Part shown: positions 8,670-21,200 of the stretch, piece after piece
Numbering within the stretch: position 1 is the first letter of the stretch
How the letters are laid out: every line of letters begins with the position of its first letter
From: Chryseosolibacter sp964551035
Lineage (GTDB): Bacteria; Bacteroidota; Bacteroidia; Cytophagales; Cyclobacteriaceae
Direction of reading: 5' to 3'
NCBI GenBank assembly: GCA_964551035.1
Contig: CAZKBK010000024.1
Span: 1-64,000 of the forward strand
DNA length: 64,000 nucleotides
The notes under the pieces: generated by a model
What the model saw: the letters and a program-made list of their open reading frames with translations, nothing else
What the model was told of the DNA's origin: nothing
Database searches by the model: none
Translations under genes and position numbers: made by a program

Positions 8670-9335
8670 ATGAAGATACTGGTGATCGGTGAATCCCGCC
8701 ATTTTGAAGAGTGCCGGCAGAAGTTCGGAGAGAACCACACGTACTCGTGGGTGGGCGAGCACATGGAGGCGGAGGCATTTCTCGGGGAGCACGACCTGAT
8801 CGTCGACGCGATTATCGACGAAGAGCCCGCGGAATTTCAAATGTACACCCGCAGGGAGGCCACCGTCTTACTCAACACGGTAAAGATCACGCTGGGCGAA
8901 CTGGCCCATTCGGTGGGCAATGACATGCAGTGCACCATCTTTGGATTCAACGGGCTGGCCACCTTCATCAACCGGCCCGTGCTGGAGGTTTCTCACTGGC
9001 GGCCGGGCAAAGAGCGGGAACTGAAAGCACTTTGCCGCGACCTGAAAACGGATTACCGGGAAGTCGACGACCGCGTCGGGCTGGTGACACCCCGGGTGGT
9101 GTGCATGATCATCAATGAAGCCTATTACACCGTGCAGGAGGGAACCGCAACGCGGACCGACATCGACCAGGCCATGAAGCTGGGCACAAACTATCCTTAT
9201 GGACCATTCGAATGGTGCCAGCGTATCGGCCTCAGGGATGTCTTCGAATTGCTGGAGGCACTCTACGAAGATACAAAGGATGAGCGGTATAAGATCTGTC
9301 CGCTGTTGAAGAAGGAGTATTTGGCGTTGGGGTGA
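8670..9335 (+). CDS. 3-hydroxyacyl-CoA dehydrogenase-like protein
   Basis: 221 aa. The C-terminal ~80 residues (DRVGLVTPRVVCMIINEAYY, then GTNYPYGPFEW) carry the 3HCDH C-terminal domain pattern, including the substrate-side GxNxPxGPF motif. The N-terminal part begins like a Rossmann strand (MKILVIGESRHFEEC) but lacks the GxGxxG NAD loop and is shortened. It may use the cofactor in a modified way or act as a partner of another fatty-acid enzyme. No signal peptide is seen. It stands alone between repeat DNA and the RHS island. Confidence 0.75.
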   Translation: MKILVIGESRHFEECRQKFGENHTYSWVGEHMEAEAFLGEHDLIVDAIIDEEPAEFQMYTRREATVLLNTVKITLGELAHSVGNDMQCTIFGFNGLATFINRPVLEVSHWRPGKERELKALCRDLKTDYREVDDRVGLVTPRVVCMIINEAYYTVQEGTATRTDIDQAMKLGTNYPYGPFEWCQRIGLRDVFELLEALYEDTKDERYKICPLLKKEYLALG

Positions 9336-9787
9336 GGTGGGCACAGATTGAAGGACGTGGCTCCTTAATAGTCCGGCCCTTCGAAAAAAAATATCAGCGC
9401 GATCTAGGCGTTCCGTTGATCGAGCCTTTGATGTTTAAACCGGCGAAAATTTCAGCCTCCGCATTAATTCTATTCTTCTCGGGTCCTTACATCACAATCA
9501 GAAGTACAAAAGTACTATTCTGCGTAGTACAATTATACTACGGCAATTTGGCACGCGAAGACGTGGAGGCCTCCACAGGACATCAAAAAACGCAATTTTT
9601 TGGAAGGAGGGGTCAGAACGACCCGCGAATATCAGGAAAACCTGACCACAATATTTTATGGTGTGTCAGGAAAACATGCTATGTTCGTGACAGGAGATCG
9701 GGACACAGTGTGTCGGCGGTTGACGAAGTTGGACATGTGAAGGACCTCACTGAGTACGAGATCCGCTAAACCTAAACCAAAGACTTT
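9336..9787. other. Intergenic region before the RHS island
   Basis: About 450 bases, AT-richer than the flanking genes, with short local inverted repeats (for example AGTACAAAAGTACT near 9501). An open frame of 145 codons crosses it but starts inside the preceding gene's end and has no protein-like features. The promoter of the RHS operon probably lies here; no clear TAnnTTTG box was found. Confidence 0.5.
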
Positions 9788-12700
9788 ATGGTCCAGCCCT
9801 CTCCGTTGCGGATTCTCGTCACCGCAATCGCCATTTCTTCCTGGTATGCCGGTTACTCACAGGAAGCTTTCAGTACCCTTCAGCAAGTTACCCCCCCTTC
9901 GCCCGAGGCAATATCATTTGTTCAGCAGAATTTTTCCCCGGTAAGCCTTTATACAGGCAAACAAACGTATAGCCTACCGCTTTACAGTCTCCCGATATCC
10001 GGTATTGAATTTGGAATTTCGCTCAACTATACTGGTGGCAACGGCATCAAGGTTGAAGAGGTTGCCGCTTCCGTAGGACTTGGCTGGTCCTTACAATATA
10101 CCGGGTCGGTGACGCGTGTGATTAAAGGAATGGCAGACGATGCCTATGCCGGAGGCTATCTGCATCTCCCTGGGATCGATTCTACGTTCCACGATGTCAC
10201 CAGGCCTGATCATTCGATCTATGACCAGGGCTATAGTTACGGCAAGTATGATGGTCAGCCCGACGTGTACTATTTGAGTGCGCCGGGAATTTCGGCGTCG
10301 TTTTACATCAACAAGTACAAGCGAATCGTATTTATAGAGAAGAGTGATCTTGTTGTGACCATTCTTTGGTCAGGCTATACCATTGTCGGCTTCGAGGTAT
10401 TGGATCTAAGCGGAAACAAGTACCTGTTTAATACAACGGAAGCAACGCGATCGGTCTCGCTGGCGAACGGGTATAGCGAGTATAACGCGTACGACGTCTC
10501 CGCATGGTACCTCTCGGAAATACGGGACAAATCGGGAAATCTTCTCGTCTCACTCCAGTACAAGGACAAAGAATTACACCAGACCAGTCAGTTTATCAGA
10601 GCCCCGTACCAGTTTGACTTGAACAATCAAGCAAATTTCAAGGAGGATGAATCGTCGTATATGTGGCTATACAACAAGCGGCCACTGCTGGAGAAGATCC
10701 AATTTTCTAATGGGAGTGTCGAATTTGTGATGTCGCAAAACGTCCGGTGCGACTTGGGAAACGATCGGTACATAGATTCAATAAAAGTCAGAAACGCGAT
10801 CGGTGAGTACATTCGTCGCATCAATTTCGACTATTCCTACTTTTCAGACACAGGTGTTGTGAGCGAGGGCGAGGCGCTTCCCGGGGATGCTGCCTTAAGG
10901 CTCAAGCTCGATTCAGTACATATCATTGGACGCGAAGCGGGGGATCGTGAACTTTATGCATTCGAATACGAGACGGACAAACTGCTTCCAAATCGGGTGG
11001 AGACGTTTGCCATGGATCATTGGGGATATTACAACGGGAAGAACAATTCAACCTGGGAGGCGCGTTACAGGGCAAAGTATTATGTGGCCGATGGTTACGT
11101 GAACAACCCCAAGCGGATGTTGAAAGAATTCGGGTCGGCAAACCGCGAACCCGACCCTGCGTTTGCTCAAGCATGCATTCTGAAACGCGTATTTACTCCC
11201 CTGGGGGGTACAGTGGAGTTTGAATACGAAGGTCACACGGCAAACCACCCTGAGCTTCCCAACTCTGTGACGACAAGCATCCTCACCTATTCGCTTGATG
11301 ACGAAAAGAACTATTTCGACGTCGATATGATCCGGGAGCCTTTTGCATATGTGCGCGTGAAGGCACTGATCCATCCCGGTGTCGAGCTTGTCTATGCAAT
11401 CGGCGATAGCCTTGGAAATATGGATCCTATACTGGATACACTGCGCCAGGAGTCGCCTGAGCATAGCCACAAACTAGTGAACGGAACATACTACATCCGG
11501 GCCAAGGTCCTTATGTCGCATCCGGAGGATTCCGGGTACAATTATGCTCCACGGCTGATCCGCGACATCGAAACGCTCGCCATCAACAAGCCCGTTGGAG
11601 GAGTAAGGATTCGACGAATGAAATTATCCGATCCGGTTGGGGGACAAAACCTTCAACGTGACTATTACTACAATGAGTCGGGATCAAATGACCCCCTCTC
11701 GCTTTCAACTGGTACAATTGGTACAATCCCAAAATACGGTTATCAGTCGGTGCAAGTATCGCTCGACATGGTAATCATTCAAGGATATGTTCGCCAGCTT
11801 TCAACGAGCTATCCGCTGATATCCACCAGCGGAAGTTACGTCGGGTATGATAAGGTAACCGTTGTCGATAACGATGAGTTGAAGAGTGAATCGCAGTTTA
11901 CAACGTTTCAGGACTTTCCGGAGCTCGTGGATGGATATTTTGGGGATGCGCTGGTTGCCTCTTACCTGGAACCCGACAGGAACATCGATCCTTATGACCC
12001 GATGAACTCAATGACACTAATTGAAGGGGAATGGTATGAGCACTGGCCGTTTGCGCCTGCTGTTGAACGTGATTTCTATCGCGGCAAAATCACGCGCGAA
12101 GTACAGTACAAGCGAGAGGGATCGACCTTTCTTCCGATCTTTGAAAAGCACTACTGGTATCAACATAATTTCGGCTTCGTGTCAGATCAACCCGGTCAAC
12201 CAGACGGCGATGATTTGCCGATTGAGAGCGTCACGGGAATGGTATGTAACATGTACCGTTCACCAGACGACGAAGGGCCGGGCAGCGCCAGGAATCGTTC
12301 AAAAAGTTTTCTGCTGCATACGGGTCGCTATGACTTGCGCAAAACTACCGAGAGGACCTATCACTACGGGCCTTCTGGCACGAATATCCTCATGAAGGAA
12401 ACCACGTTTGACTATGGACATTCGCCGTGGTTAAAGGACTCTCTTTTCCATTACCAGGTGACCGGAACAATTAGCACGGGTAGTGATTTCGTGGTTGACA
12501 GCGTAACCTACTACTATCCCTATGATCGCCATTACCTAAACGGCGATGTTACACCGGCCGACACCGCTCATTTTGCGGATATGGAAGCGCAAAATCGAAT
12601 CGGCTCGCCGGTAATTCAAAAAACAACCCGCGACGGCGCGCAAGTTTCCATGGTAAAGAATCGTTTCGGCTCATTTAATGACGGCCACGTCGAGCTTGCA

Positions 12701-13387
12701 TCGATCAGCACAAGGACTGGCAGTGGACCACTTGAAGATCGATTCTCCTTTAACAGATACGACACGCTCGGCAACATCTTGGAACAGCAGAAGACCAACG
12801 ATGTTGCGTCGGCGTATATGTGGGACTACAATGGAGCGTATCTCGTTGCAGAAGCCACCAATGCGACTTTCAACGACATCGCATACACCTCATTTGAAAC
12901 CGGTAGCAAGGGCAAATGGATATTCAACGGAACAGCAACCGAAGACCCCACCTCTCCCACGGGCAAGATGTGTTACCCGTTCAACGGTTTTTCAATTTGG
13001 ATCGACGATCTTAATGCAAATCAAACCTATATTGTATCGTACTGGAAGAAGGGCACAGGTCCTGTTAACATTTACACCTCCACAGTCTCAACGGGACCAA
13101 CTGTCAATGGGTGGACCTATTATGAACACCGCATTACCCCAGCGGGCGGAACATTTACCATTTCGGGTTCATCGGCTTATATCGACGAACTGCGTCTCTA
13201 TCCTGAAACAGCCCTGATGACGACATACACCTATGAACCCCTCGTTGGAATGACGTCACAGTGCGATCCGAATAATGTGATTACCCGGTACGCGTACGAT
13301 TCCTTTGGCAGGCTAACGACCGTAAAGGATGGCGACGGCAATATCATGCGCCACGTGCGCTATCACATTCACAGCGAAGGTCAGTAG
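9788..13387 (+). CDS. Secreted SpvB/RHS-like repeat protein
   Basis: 1199 aa with an N-terminal signal peptide ending near YAGYSQ. The segment after it (TYSLPLYSLP, FGISLNYTGGNGIKVEE, SVGLGWSLQY) resembles the opening of SpvB/TcB-type proteins, where a beta-sandwich is followed by a GLGWSL motif. The C-terminus has YD-type repeats (TYTYEPLVGMTSQCDPNN, then YDSFGRLTTVKDGDGN). There is no RHS core DYYPFG motif and no toxin tip. It ends 22 nt before the giant PKD/RHS gene on the same strand, so the two are probably one operon. Inference: it could form part of a shared cocoon with the next protein, as TcB does with TcC. Confidence 0.8.
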   Translation: MVQPSPLRILVTAIAISSWYAGYSQEAFSTLQQVTPPSPEAISFVQQNFSPVSLYTGKQTYSLPLYSLPISGIEFGISLNYTGGNGIKVEEVAASVGLGWSLQYTGSVTRVIKGMADDAYAGGYLHLPGIDSTFHDVTRPDHSIYDQGYSYGKYDGQPDVYYLSAPGISASFYINKYKRIVFIEKSDLVVTILWSGYTIVGFEVLDLSGNKYLFNTTEATRSVSLANGYSEYNAYDVSAWYLSEIRDKSGNLLVSLQYKDKELHQTSQFIRAPYQFDLNNQANFKEDESSYMWLYNKRPLLEKIQFSNGSVEFVMSQNVRCDLGNDRYIDSIKVRNAIGEYIRRINFDYSYFSDTGVVSEGEALPGDAALRLKLDSVHIIGREAGDRELYAFEYETDKLLPNRVETFAMDHWGYYNGKNNSTWEARYRAKYYVADGYVNNPKRMLKEFGSANREPDPAFAQACILKRVFTPLGGTVEFEYEGHTANHPELPNSVTTSILTYSLDDEKNYFDVDMIREPFAYVRVKALIHPGVELVYAIGDSLGNMDPILDTLRQESPEHSHKLVNGTYYIRAKVLMSHPEDSGYNYAPRLIRDIETLAINKPVGGVRIRRMKLSDPVGGQNLQRDYYYNESGSNDPLSLSTGTIGTIPKYGYQSVQVSLDMVIIQGYVRQLSTSYPLISTSGSYVGYDKVTVVDNDELKSESQFTTFQDFPELVDGYFGDALVASYLEPDRNIDPYDPMNSMTLIEGEWYEHWPFAPAVERDFYRGKITREVQYKREGSTFLPIFEKHYWYQHNFGFVSDQPGQPDGDDLPIESVTGMVCNMYRSPDDEGPGSARNRSKSFLLHTGRYDLRKTTERTYHYGPSGTNILMKETTFDYGHSPWLKDSLFHYQVTGTISTGSDFVVDSVTYYYPYDRHYLNGDVTPADTAHFADMEAQNRIGSPVIQKTTRDGAQVSMVKNRFGSFNDGHVELASISTRTGSGPLEDRFSFNRYDTLGNILEQQKTNDVASAYMWDYNGAYLVAEATNATFNDIAYTSFETGSKGKWIFNGTATEDPTSPTGKMCYPFNGFSIWIDDLNANQTYIVSYWKKGTGPVNIYTSTVSTGPTVNGWTYYEHRITPAGGTFTISGSSAYIDELRLYPETALMTTYTYEPLVGMTSQCDPNNVITRYAYDSFGRLTTVKDGDGNIMRHVRYHIHSEGQ

Positions 13388-13409
13388 TTAATCCTCCATC
13401 CCTACGACA

Positions 13410-16400
13410 ATGAAAAGAACCTTTTCCATCTCTATCGTGCTGGCGATCTCGTGTACAGTCGCCTTGGCCCAGGGCAGTTTTATCTCCGGCCCCACCCCAG
13501 TGAATCCCGGTAGCACACAGACCTATTCTTGCCCGAACTGCCTGATGCTGTTTCAAGACATCGGCGGAACACAATACTGGTCTATTACCAATGGAACCAT
13601 TACATCCAGCATCTACAATCATAACACGGTCACCGTTCAGTGGTCAAGTTCCGCCGGAACTGGAAATATCGCATGGCGAAACAGCTCGATGGTTTTGACT
13701 TCCAAGAATGTAACGATCGGCGTTCCTGTAGCCACTATCACTGGTCCGCCGGAAACCTGTATGAACGCACCCGGTTATCAATATTCCACACAAACAGGAA
13801 AGACCAACTATTCCTGGACTGTGAATGGAGGGACAGTGACGGCAGGGCAAGGAACCTCGCAGGCAACCGTCACGTGGGCACTCACGGGGTCCAGGTCTAT
13901 CAGCGTTAGCTATACAACGAGCGGCGTCACGGCCAACGGGTCGTACAACGTATTGGTGAACGGACTGCCAACACCAACAGTGTCAGGTCCCACAAGCGCA
14001 TGTGTGAATACCGGTGGTCATTCCTACTCCACCCAATCGGGAATGACGAACTATACCTGGACCATCAATGGAGGTACCATCAACTCCGGGCAGGGTACAA
14101 ACCAGGTCAGTGTCACATGGACGAGTACGGGTTCGAGGTCTGTCTCTGTCAATTACAATGATCTCAACGGCTGCGCGGGTGCCACACCTGGAACACGTTC
14201 GGTGACGGTGAATGCACGGCCCGCGCCAACCATCTCAGGGCCTTCAACTGTTTGTGTAAATACAAGCGGTCATTCCTACTCGACACAAACGGGAAGGTCA
14301 GCCTATTCCTGGACGGTGAGTGGCGGAACGATCAACTCAGGTCAGGGTACAAGCCAGATCAGCGTTAGCTGGACGAGCACTGGCTCGCGGTCGGTTTCGG
14401 TCAACTATACAAACGGCAATGGCTGCGCGTCGTCATCGCCGGGGACAAAAACAGTCACGGTGAACGCACAGCCTTCGGCGCCATCGATTATGGGACCTTC
14501 AACGGCGTGTGTAAATACATCCAAGCAGTATACTGTTCCCGATGGCGCGTCCGGTTATACCTGGACCGCAAACGGAGGAACGATAACCTCGGGCCAGGGT
14601 ACCGATCAAATCACTGTATCCTGGACTAGCGCTGGGTCACGCTCAGTGGGTATCTCCTATTCAGAAAATACCTGCGTCGTCAATGCGACGAAACCCGTCA
14701 CTGTTAGCGCGTTACCAACTCCCACCATCGCAGGTCCTTCAAGCGCGTGTGTGAATACGGGTGGTCATTCCTACTCGACGCAGTCGGGGATGACAAACTA
14801 TACATGGACCATCAATGGAGGTACCATCAATTCAGGACAGGGTACCAGCCAGATCAGTGTAACCTGGACAAGCACGGGATCAAGATCGGTGTCGGTCAAT
14901 TACACCAACGCGAATGGGTGCACCGGCGCCTCGCCCGGCACCCGGAGCGTGACTGTGCACGCGCGGCCCACACCTACGATCAGCGGATCATCCAGCGCAT
15001 GTGTGAACACCAGCGGTCATGCCTACACGACACAAACAGGGATGACCAGTTATTCGTGGGCCGTAAGCGGTGGAACCATCAATTCAGGACAGGGTACCAG
15101 CCAGATCAGTGTAACCTGGACAAGCACGGGATCAAGATCGGTGTCGGTCAATTACACCAACGCGAATGGGTGCACCGGCGCCTCGCCCGGCACCCGGAGC
15201 GTGACCGTGTACGCGCGCCCCACCCCGACGGTCAGCGGACCATCCAGCGTATGTGTCAACACGAGCGGTCATTCGTATCCAACACAAACAGGAATGTCTG
15301 ACTATTCGTGGGCCGTGAGTGGCGGAACCATCAATTCGGGACAGGGCACCAGCCAGGTCAGCGTGACGTGGACCAGCGCGGGATCGCGCTCGTTGAACGT
15401 TCATTACACCAACACCAACGGCTGCCAATCATCAACGCCAGGAGCACGTTCAGTCACGGTGAACACCCAACCGTCGCCGCCATCCATCGCCGGGCCTTCC
15501 ACCGCGTGCGTGAATACCAGTGCCCAGTATGCGGTTCCCGATGGAATGTCGGGTTACACCTGGACGGTGAGCGGAGGAACGATAACATCGGGTCAGGGTA
15601 CCGACCAGGTCGGCGTAACGTGGACGAGTGCCGGATCCCGATCAGTGGGGATCAGCTACACCGAGAACACCTGTGTTGTAAGCGGTACGAAGCCCGTAAC
15701 CGTCACCTCTCCCACCACCCCATCGATCTCCGGCCCACCGGAGGCGTGCATAAATACAGGAGGTCACCAGTATTCAGCCCAGTCCGGTCACAGCAATTAC
15801 GCGTGGACCGTAAACGGGGGCACGATCACCGCAGGGCAGGGGACTCACCAGGCAACAATTACCTGGACGAGTTCAGGGTCAAGATCGGTCAGCGTCAGCT
15901 TTACCAGCAACGGGTGCAGCACGCCCGCGTCAGACACTTACCCCGTTCAGGTAAACACCCTGCCTGCACCAACGATCTCCGGGCCATCCAGCGCATGCGT
16001 AAGCACGGGAGGTCACCAATACAATACACAATCGGGAATGACCGGTTATTCGTGGACGGTAAATGGTGGAACCATCCATTCAGGACAGGGTACCAGCCAG
16101 ATCAGTGTAACCTGGACAAGCACGGGATCAAGATCGGTGTCGGTCAATTACACCAACGCGAATGGGTGCACCGGCGCCTCGCCCGGCACCCGGAGCGTGA
16201 CCGTGTACGCACGCCCCACCCCGACGATCTCGGGCAACGCGAATGTCTGCGTAAACTCCACAGGCAATACTTACACGACGCAAACAGGAATGTCTGATTA
16301 TTCCTGGACAGCAAGCGGCGGAACCATCAATTCAGGACAAGGCACAAACCAGATCAGCGTGACGTGGACCAGTGCAGGCTCGCGCTCGGTGAACGTTCAC

Positions 16401-16671
16401 TACACCAACACCAACGGCTGCCAGTCATCAACGCCGGGAACACGTTCAGTCACGGTCAATGCCCAGCCGTCGCCGCCATCCATCGCCGGGCTTTCGACCG
16501 CGTGCGTGAATACCAGTGCCCAGTATACGGTTCCCGATGGAATGACGGGTTACGCCTGGACGGTGAGCGGAGGAACGATAACATCGGGTCAGGGTACCGA
16601 CCAGGTCACCGTAACTTGGACGAGTGCCGGATCCCGATCAGTGGGGATCAGCTACACCGAGAACACCTGTG
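13410..16671 (+). CDS. Giant PKD-repeat/RHS protein, 5' part (cut by assembly gap)
   Basis: Opens with a Sec signal peptide (MKRTFSISIVLAISCTVALA). About 1065 residues follow, made of an N-terminal Ig-like unit and twelve ~85-aa PKD-like (PKD_6-type) repeats. Each has a CVNT-type start, a Y/W-rich SWTVNGG strand, a GQGT turn and a VTWTSxGSRSVSVNY strand. The reading frame is open up to the N run. The 3' part (16774-23154) continues the same repeat array, so both are almost certainly one gene. The frames differ across the 100-N filler, which says nothing because the true gap length is unknown. Confidence 0.85.
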
Positions 16672-18245
16672 NNNNNNNNNNNNNNNNNNNNNNNNNNNNN
16701 NNNNNNNNNNNNNNNNNNNNNNNNNNNNNNNNNNNNNNNNNNNNNNNNNNNNNNNNNNNNNNNNNNNNNNNATGTCTGCGTAAACTCCACAGGCAATACT
16801 TACACGACGCAAACAGGAATGTCTGACTATTCCTGGACAGCAAGCGGCGGAACCATCAATTCAGGACAAGGCACTGACGAGATCACGGTAACCTGGGACA
16901 ATGAGGGCGCCGGCTCTGTGAATGTCCATTATACCGATGCCAACGGTTGTGAATCAACCTCGCCGGGCACGCGCGCGGTCACGGTCAGCGGCCTGCCATC
17001 ACCGGCCGTCATGGGTGCGTCGGGTGTGTGCGCGAATATCAGCATTCCGTACACCACCTACGCCGAAATGTCCAACTATACGTGGAGCGTCAGCGGGGGC
17101 GAAATAACATCGGGGCAGGGCACCGACCAGGTCACGGTGCTATGGAGCAACGCCGGAACCGGTTCGGTTGATGTCAACTATACCGACGAAAACGGATGCC
17201 GTGCAGCGACGCCGGGGACACGCCCTGTAACGATTAGCGCGCGTCCCGCCCCGGCGATCTCCGGCCTTGCCGATGCCTGTGCAGACACGCCCGGGTATCA
17301 GTATACCACGCAGTCGGATATGACCAACTATTCCTGGGCCATCAACGGGGGCACGATCACCGCCGGGCAGGGAACCCACGAGGTTACAGTGACTTGGACC
17401 GGTACAGGAGCCGGTGAAGTAAGCGTCGACTACACCGATGCCAACGGATGTTCATCAACTGCTCCCGGCATCCACGCCGTGAACATCAACGTTCTGCCGG
17501 TGCCTCCCGTTGGGGGGCCGGCAACAGCCTGTGAAAACACCGGAGGTCACGTGTACTTTACGCAGGCCGGCAAGGCGAACTATTCCTGGACGGTCAGCGG
17601 GGGAACCGTCACGGAGGGACAGGACTCCGATCAGGCCACCGTATCATGGCATGACAGTGGGCCGGGATCGGTAAGCGTGAACTATACGGAAAGCAACGGG
17701 TGTACCGCGTTGACGCCGACGGACTACCCGATCACCATTCACCCGCGCGCGGTGCCCACCATCCAGGGCCCCGCCACGGCGTGCGTGAATACGGACGGAA
17801 ATGTCTATGGCACGGAGTCCGGCATGACCAACTACTCGTGGACCGTCAGCAGCGGTGCAATAACTGCAGGACAGGGTACGCCAGCGGTGACGGTGGTGTG
17901 GACGGCCACCGGCCCCGGTTCGGTCACCGTCAGCTATAACGACGCCAACAATTGCGAGGCGACGCCCGCGACCTATCCGGTGCTCGTACATCCCCGCCCT
18001 GTTCCGGCAATATCGGGGCCGTCAAATACGGATGCGGGGACGGGAGGGCATCTATACACGACCGACGCGGGAATGACAGGCTATGTCTGGGATGTCACGG
18101 GCGGCACCATCGAAACGGGGCAGGGTACCAACCAGGTTGCGGTGACCTGGAACAATCCGGGGACCATGAGCGTGACCGTAAACTATTCCGATGCAAACAA
18201 CTGCGAGGCGGAAACGCCGGCGTCTTACCCGGTTGCCGTGAATAC
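13710..18245 (+). repeat. Tandem array of PKD-like repeat units (about 240-260 bp each)
   Basis: Twelve units can be counted before the assembly gap and six after it. Some are almost identical: a block of about 120 bases, from TCAGGACAGGGTACCAGCC to CCCGGCACCCGGAGCGTGAC, recurs without change at roughly 14832, 15082 and 16079. Other units, especially after 16870, have diverged. The near identity points to recent duplication or gene conversion and explains why assembly failed at 16672. Confidence 0.9.
16672..16771. other. Assembly gap (100 N)
   Basis: Exactly 100 unknown bases, the usual placeholder for a gap of unknown length. The sequence to its right (ATGTCTGCGTAAACTCCAC) repeats the unit that begins near 16243, so one or more repeat units may be missing or collapsed. 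Confidence 0.98.
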
Positions 18246-21200
18246 CACCGTCTTCATTCAACCCCATAATTACATCATGACCATCGACATGATGAAAGAA
18301 GGCCTGCCGGCGCCGGTGGATGTCGGGGATGTGGCCAGCGACGACTATGTCATCAATATGGCCTACTTCGACGGACTTGGACGTCCCATGCAAAACGTGG
18401 CCATAGGCCAGTCCCCCCTTGGCCATGACGTTGTGGTTCCCGTCGAATACGACGCCTTCGGCCGCGAGGCGAAGAAATACCTCCCGTACGCGCGCGGCGT
18501 CCGCGACGGGCGATACGTCCCCGGTGCCGTGGCGGAGCAGGCCTCTTTCTATGATCCCAACGCGCCCGCCGTCCACGTGGCGGGCGATGCCAATCCCTGG
18601 TCGGTAACGGTCTTCGAGTCCTCACCGCTCAACCGCGTGCTGGAACAGGGCGCGCCGGGCACGGCCTGGCAACCTGACGGTATCAACAACTACACTTCGG
18701 CGGACCACACGATCAAGAATGCCTATGAATTCAACGGGGAAGATGAAGTCCTGTTGTGGACGGTTTCCTATCCGCCGTCATACCCATTGGGAATCGTGAA
18801 TGCCGGGACGGCCGAGAGCCCCGCGTATTACGGCGCAAATGAATTGTTCAAAAACAAAACAAGGGACGAAGGGCATCACGAGGTGATCGCGTACGTGGAC
18901 AAGCTTGGCAGGACAATATTAAAACGGGTGCAAGCGGTTGATGGCACGTCGGCCGTGAACGACACCACCTACGCCAGCACCTACTACATCTATGACAATT
19001 TCGGCAGCCTGGTTTGCGTGATCCCGCCTGAGGCCACCAAACGCCTTGGTGATGAATACCTCAGCGCATCCACCGTCGCCAGGGATAACTTCCTCCGCCG
19101 CTGGGCGTTCCGCTACCAATATGATCACCGCCGGCGCATGACCATCAAACAAGTACCCGGCGCGGAACCGGTGTACATGGTCTACGACAACCGCGACCGG
19201 CTCGTGCTCACCCAGGACGGCAACCAACGCGCGAACAACCAGTGGCTGTTCACCAAATACGACATGCTCAACCGCCCCATGATGACGGGCATCTACACCC
19301 ACAGCGACACCATCAGCCGCGACAACATGAACGCGCTGATCAGCACCACGGCATTCAGCGAGGATTACGATGGCAACACCACCTTCCACGGCTACACCAA
19401 CAACGTGTTCCCTACTGACTCGCTGGAGGTGCTTACCGTAACGTATTACGACAACTACGACTTTGTTGACGACCTCGCAGGAACCGCATACGAATTTGTT
19501 TCCAGCCACCTGGAAGGACAGGAAACCACGGCCAACACGCGCGTGAAGGGCCAGGTGACGGGGACAAAGACCAACGTTCTCGGCACAAATGATTTTCTCT
19601 GGGGAGTGAACTACTACGACGACAAGTACCGGCCCATCCAAACCGTTGCCACCAATTCCCGCGGCAACGGCGTGGACCGGATGACATCCGTGTATGACTT
19701 TGTGGGAAAGGTGCTGAGCACGAAAACTACGACTGAGGGTCACGACATCGCGCGGAGGCTTGCGTATGACCATGCCGGAAGGTTGCTGGAGACGTGGCAC
19801 GGGCTCGACTCGGAGGATTCGGTATTGCTGGCGAAGAATGAGTATAATGAGGTGGGGCAGTTAGTAACCAAGAAATTGCATAGCGAAGATCTGGGAAGCA
19901 CTTTTAAACAGAACGAAGACTACCGTTACAACATCAGAGGATGGTTAACGAGAATTAACAATGCTGATCTGAATACAAATGATGGCGGCCCGAAAGACTT
20001 CTTTGGAATGGAGTTCGGGTACAACAATGATCTTGGTATCGGAGATTTTACACCTCAGTATAACGGAAATATATCAGCCACGAAATGGAGTGCTAATCTT
20101 GGGCTTGCATTACCATACTTGAATGAGCACACTCAGAGAGCTTACAAGTTTATCTATGATCCATTGAATCGTTTACGTGAAGCCAATTACGCAGCTAAGA
20201 CGGGAAGCTGGTCAGAGTCATTGGGGTACAGGGAAGCAATGGCCTATGATCTGAACGGAAACATACTATCACTATATAGAAATAGCGAAACGGGTACGCC
20301 AATTGACTGGTTAACATACGACTATGGAGATGTTACGAACAGAAGCAATCAATTAAAGTCTATTACAGATCAGGGAGTGATCACAAAAGGTTTCAAAGAT
20401 GGAAATACAACGGGAGGCGATTTTGTCTATGATGGTAATGGCAACCTGATCCAAGACAAGAACAAAGGACTTGGAAATATTAAGTACAACAGCTATTTGA
20501 ATTTGAAGGAGCAGATTGATAAGAGTACCGGAGAAAAAATAAGATACATTTACAATGCAGATGGCGTAAAGCTGGCCGAAGAAATTTATGCTCCCGGGGC
20601 GCAGACGCCAAGTAAGCGTACTGATTATGTTGGCCCGTTCGTATATGAAAATGATACATTAAAATTTATCCAGCACGAAGAAGGAAAGATTATTATTCCC
20701 AAGCCAGAATCTACAGATCCTTCACCGGAGTATCAGTACCAGGTCAAAGATCACCTTGACAATGTACGGCTAACATTTACGACCAAACAAAAGACCGATG
20801 AGTTTAAAGCTACGATGGAAGATACCGGAGTAGCAGACTATAGTAATCCCCGTGTTCAGGAGATGGCCTATTTTGGAAATTTGTTTGAGACCGAAATCCG
20901 GAATGTAAATCAGTGGCTTAACCACACCAGTAATGCAATAGGAAATGCCGTGTACCTGGATGGTTCGGAGACAAAGACAATAGGCCCTTACACCATGCTG
21001 AAAGTCTATCCGGGTGATACTGTGAGGATGGGAGCTTTTGGCAAGTATAAAAATGAATCTTCATACAATACGATGCCATTGGCAACTTTCCTGGTCGCTT
21101 TAATGAACCCTGTTCAAACAGCAGCCATCAGCGTTGACGGTGGAGCTGGTTTAACAACTTCCTCGTTAATGGATGGATTGATTCCATTATTGACATCAAA

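Noticed and set aside
8084..8840. Minus-strand open frames reading RPSSFVL repeats
   Set aside because: These are translations of the 7-bp arrays (a 7-codon period) and not proteins; the same applies around 63678-63958.
9332..9769. 145-codon frame before the RHS operon
   Set aside because: It starts inside the stop of the preceding gene, has no recognisable protein pattern, and probably spans the operon's promoter region.
14747..16297. Two alternative-frame open stretches inside the PKD array
   Set aside because: They arise because repeat units of constant length keep the same frames open; the in-frame product has a signal peptide and domain structure.
16624..16826. Frameshift between the two halves of the giant RHS gene
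   Set aside because: The frame difference depends on a 100-N placeholder of arbitrary length, so it is not evidence for a broken gene.
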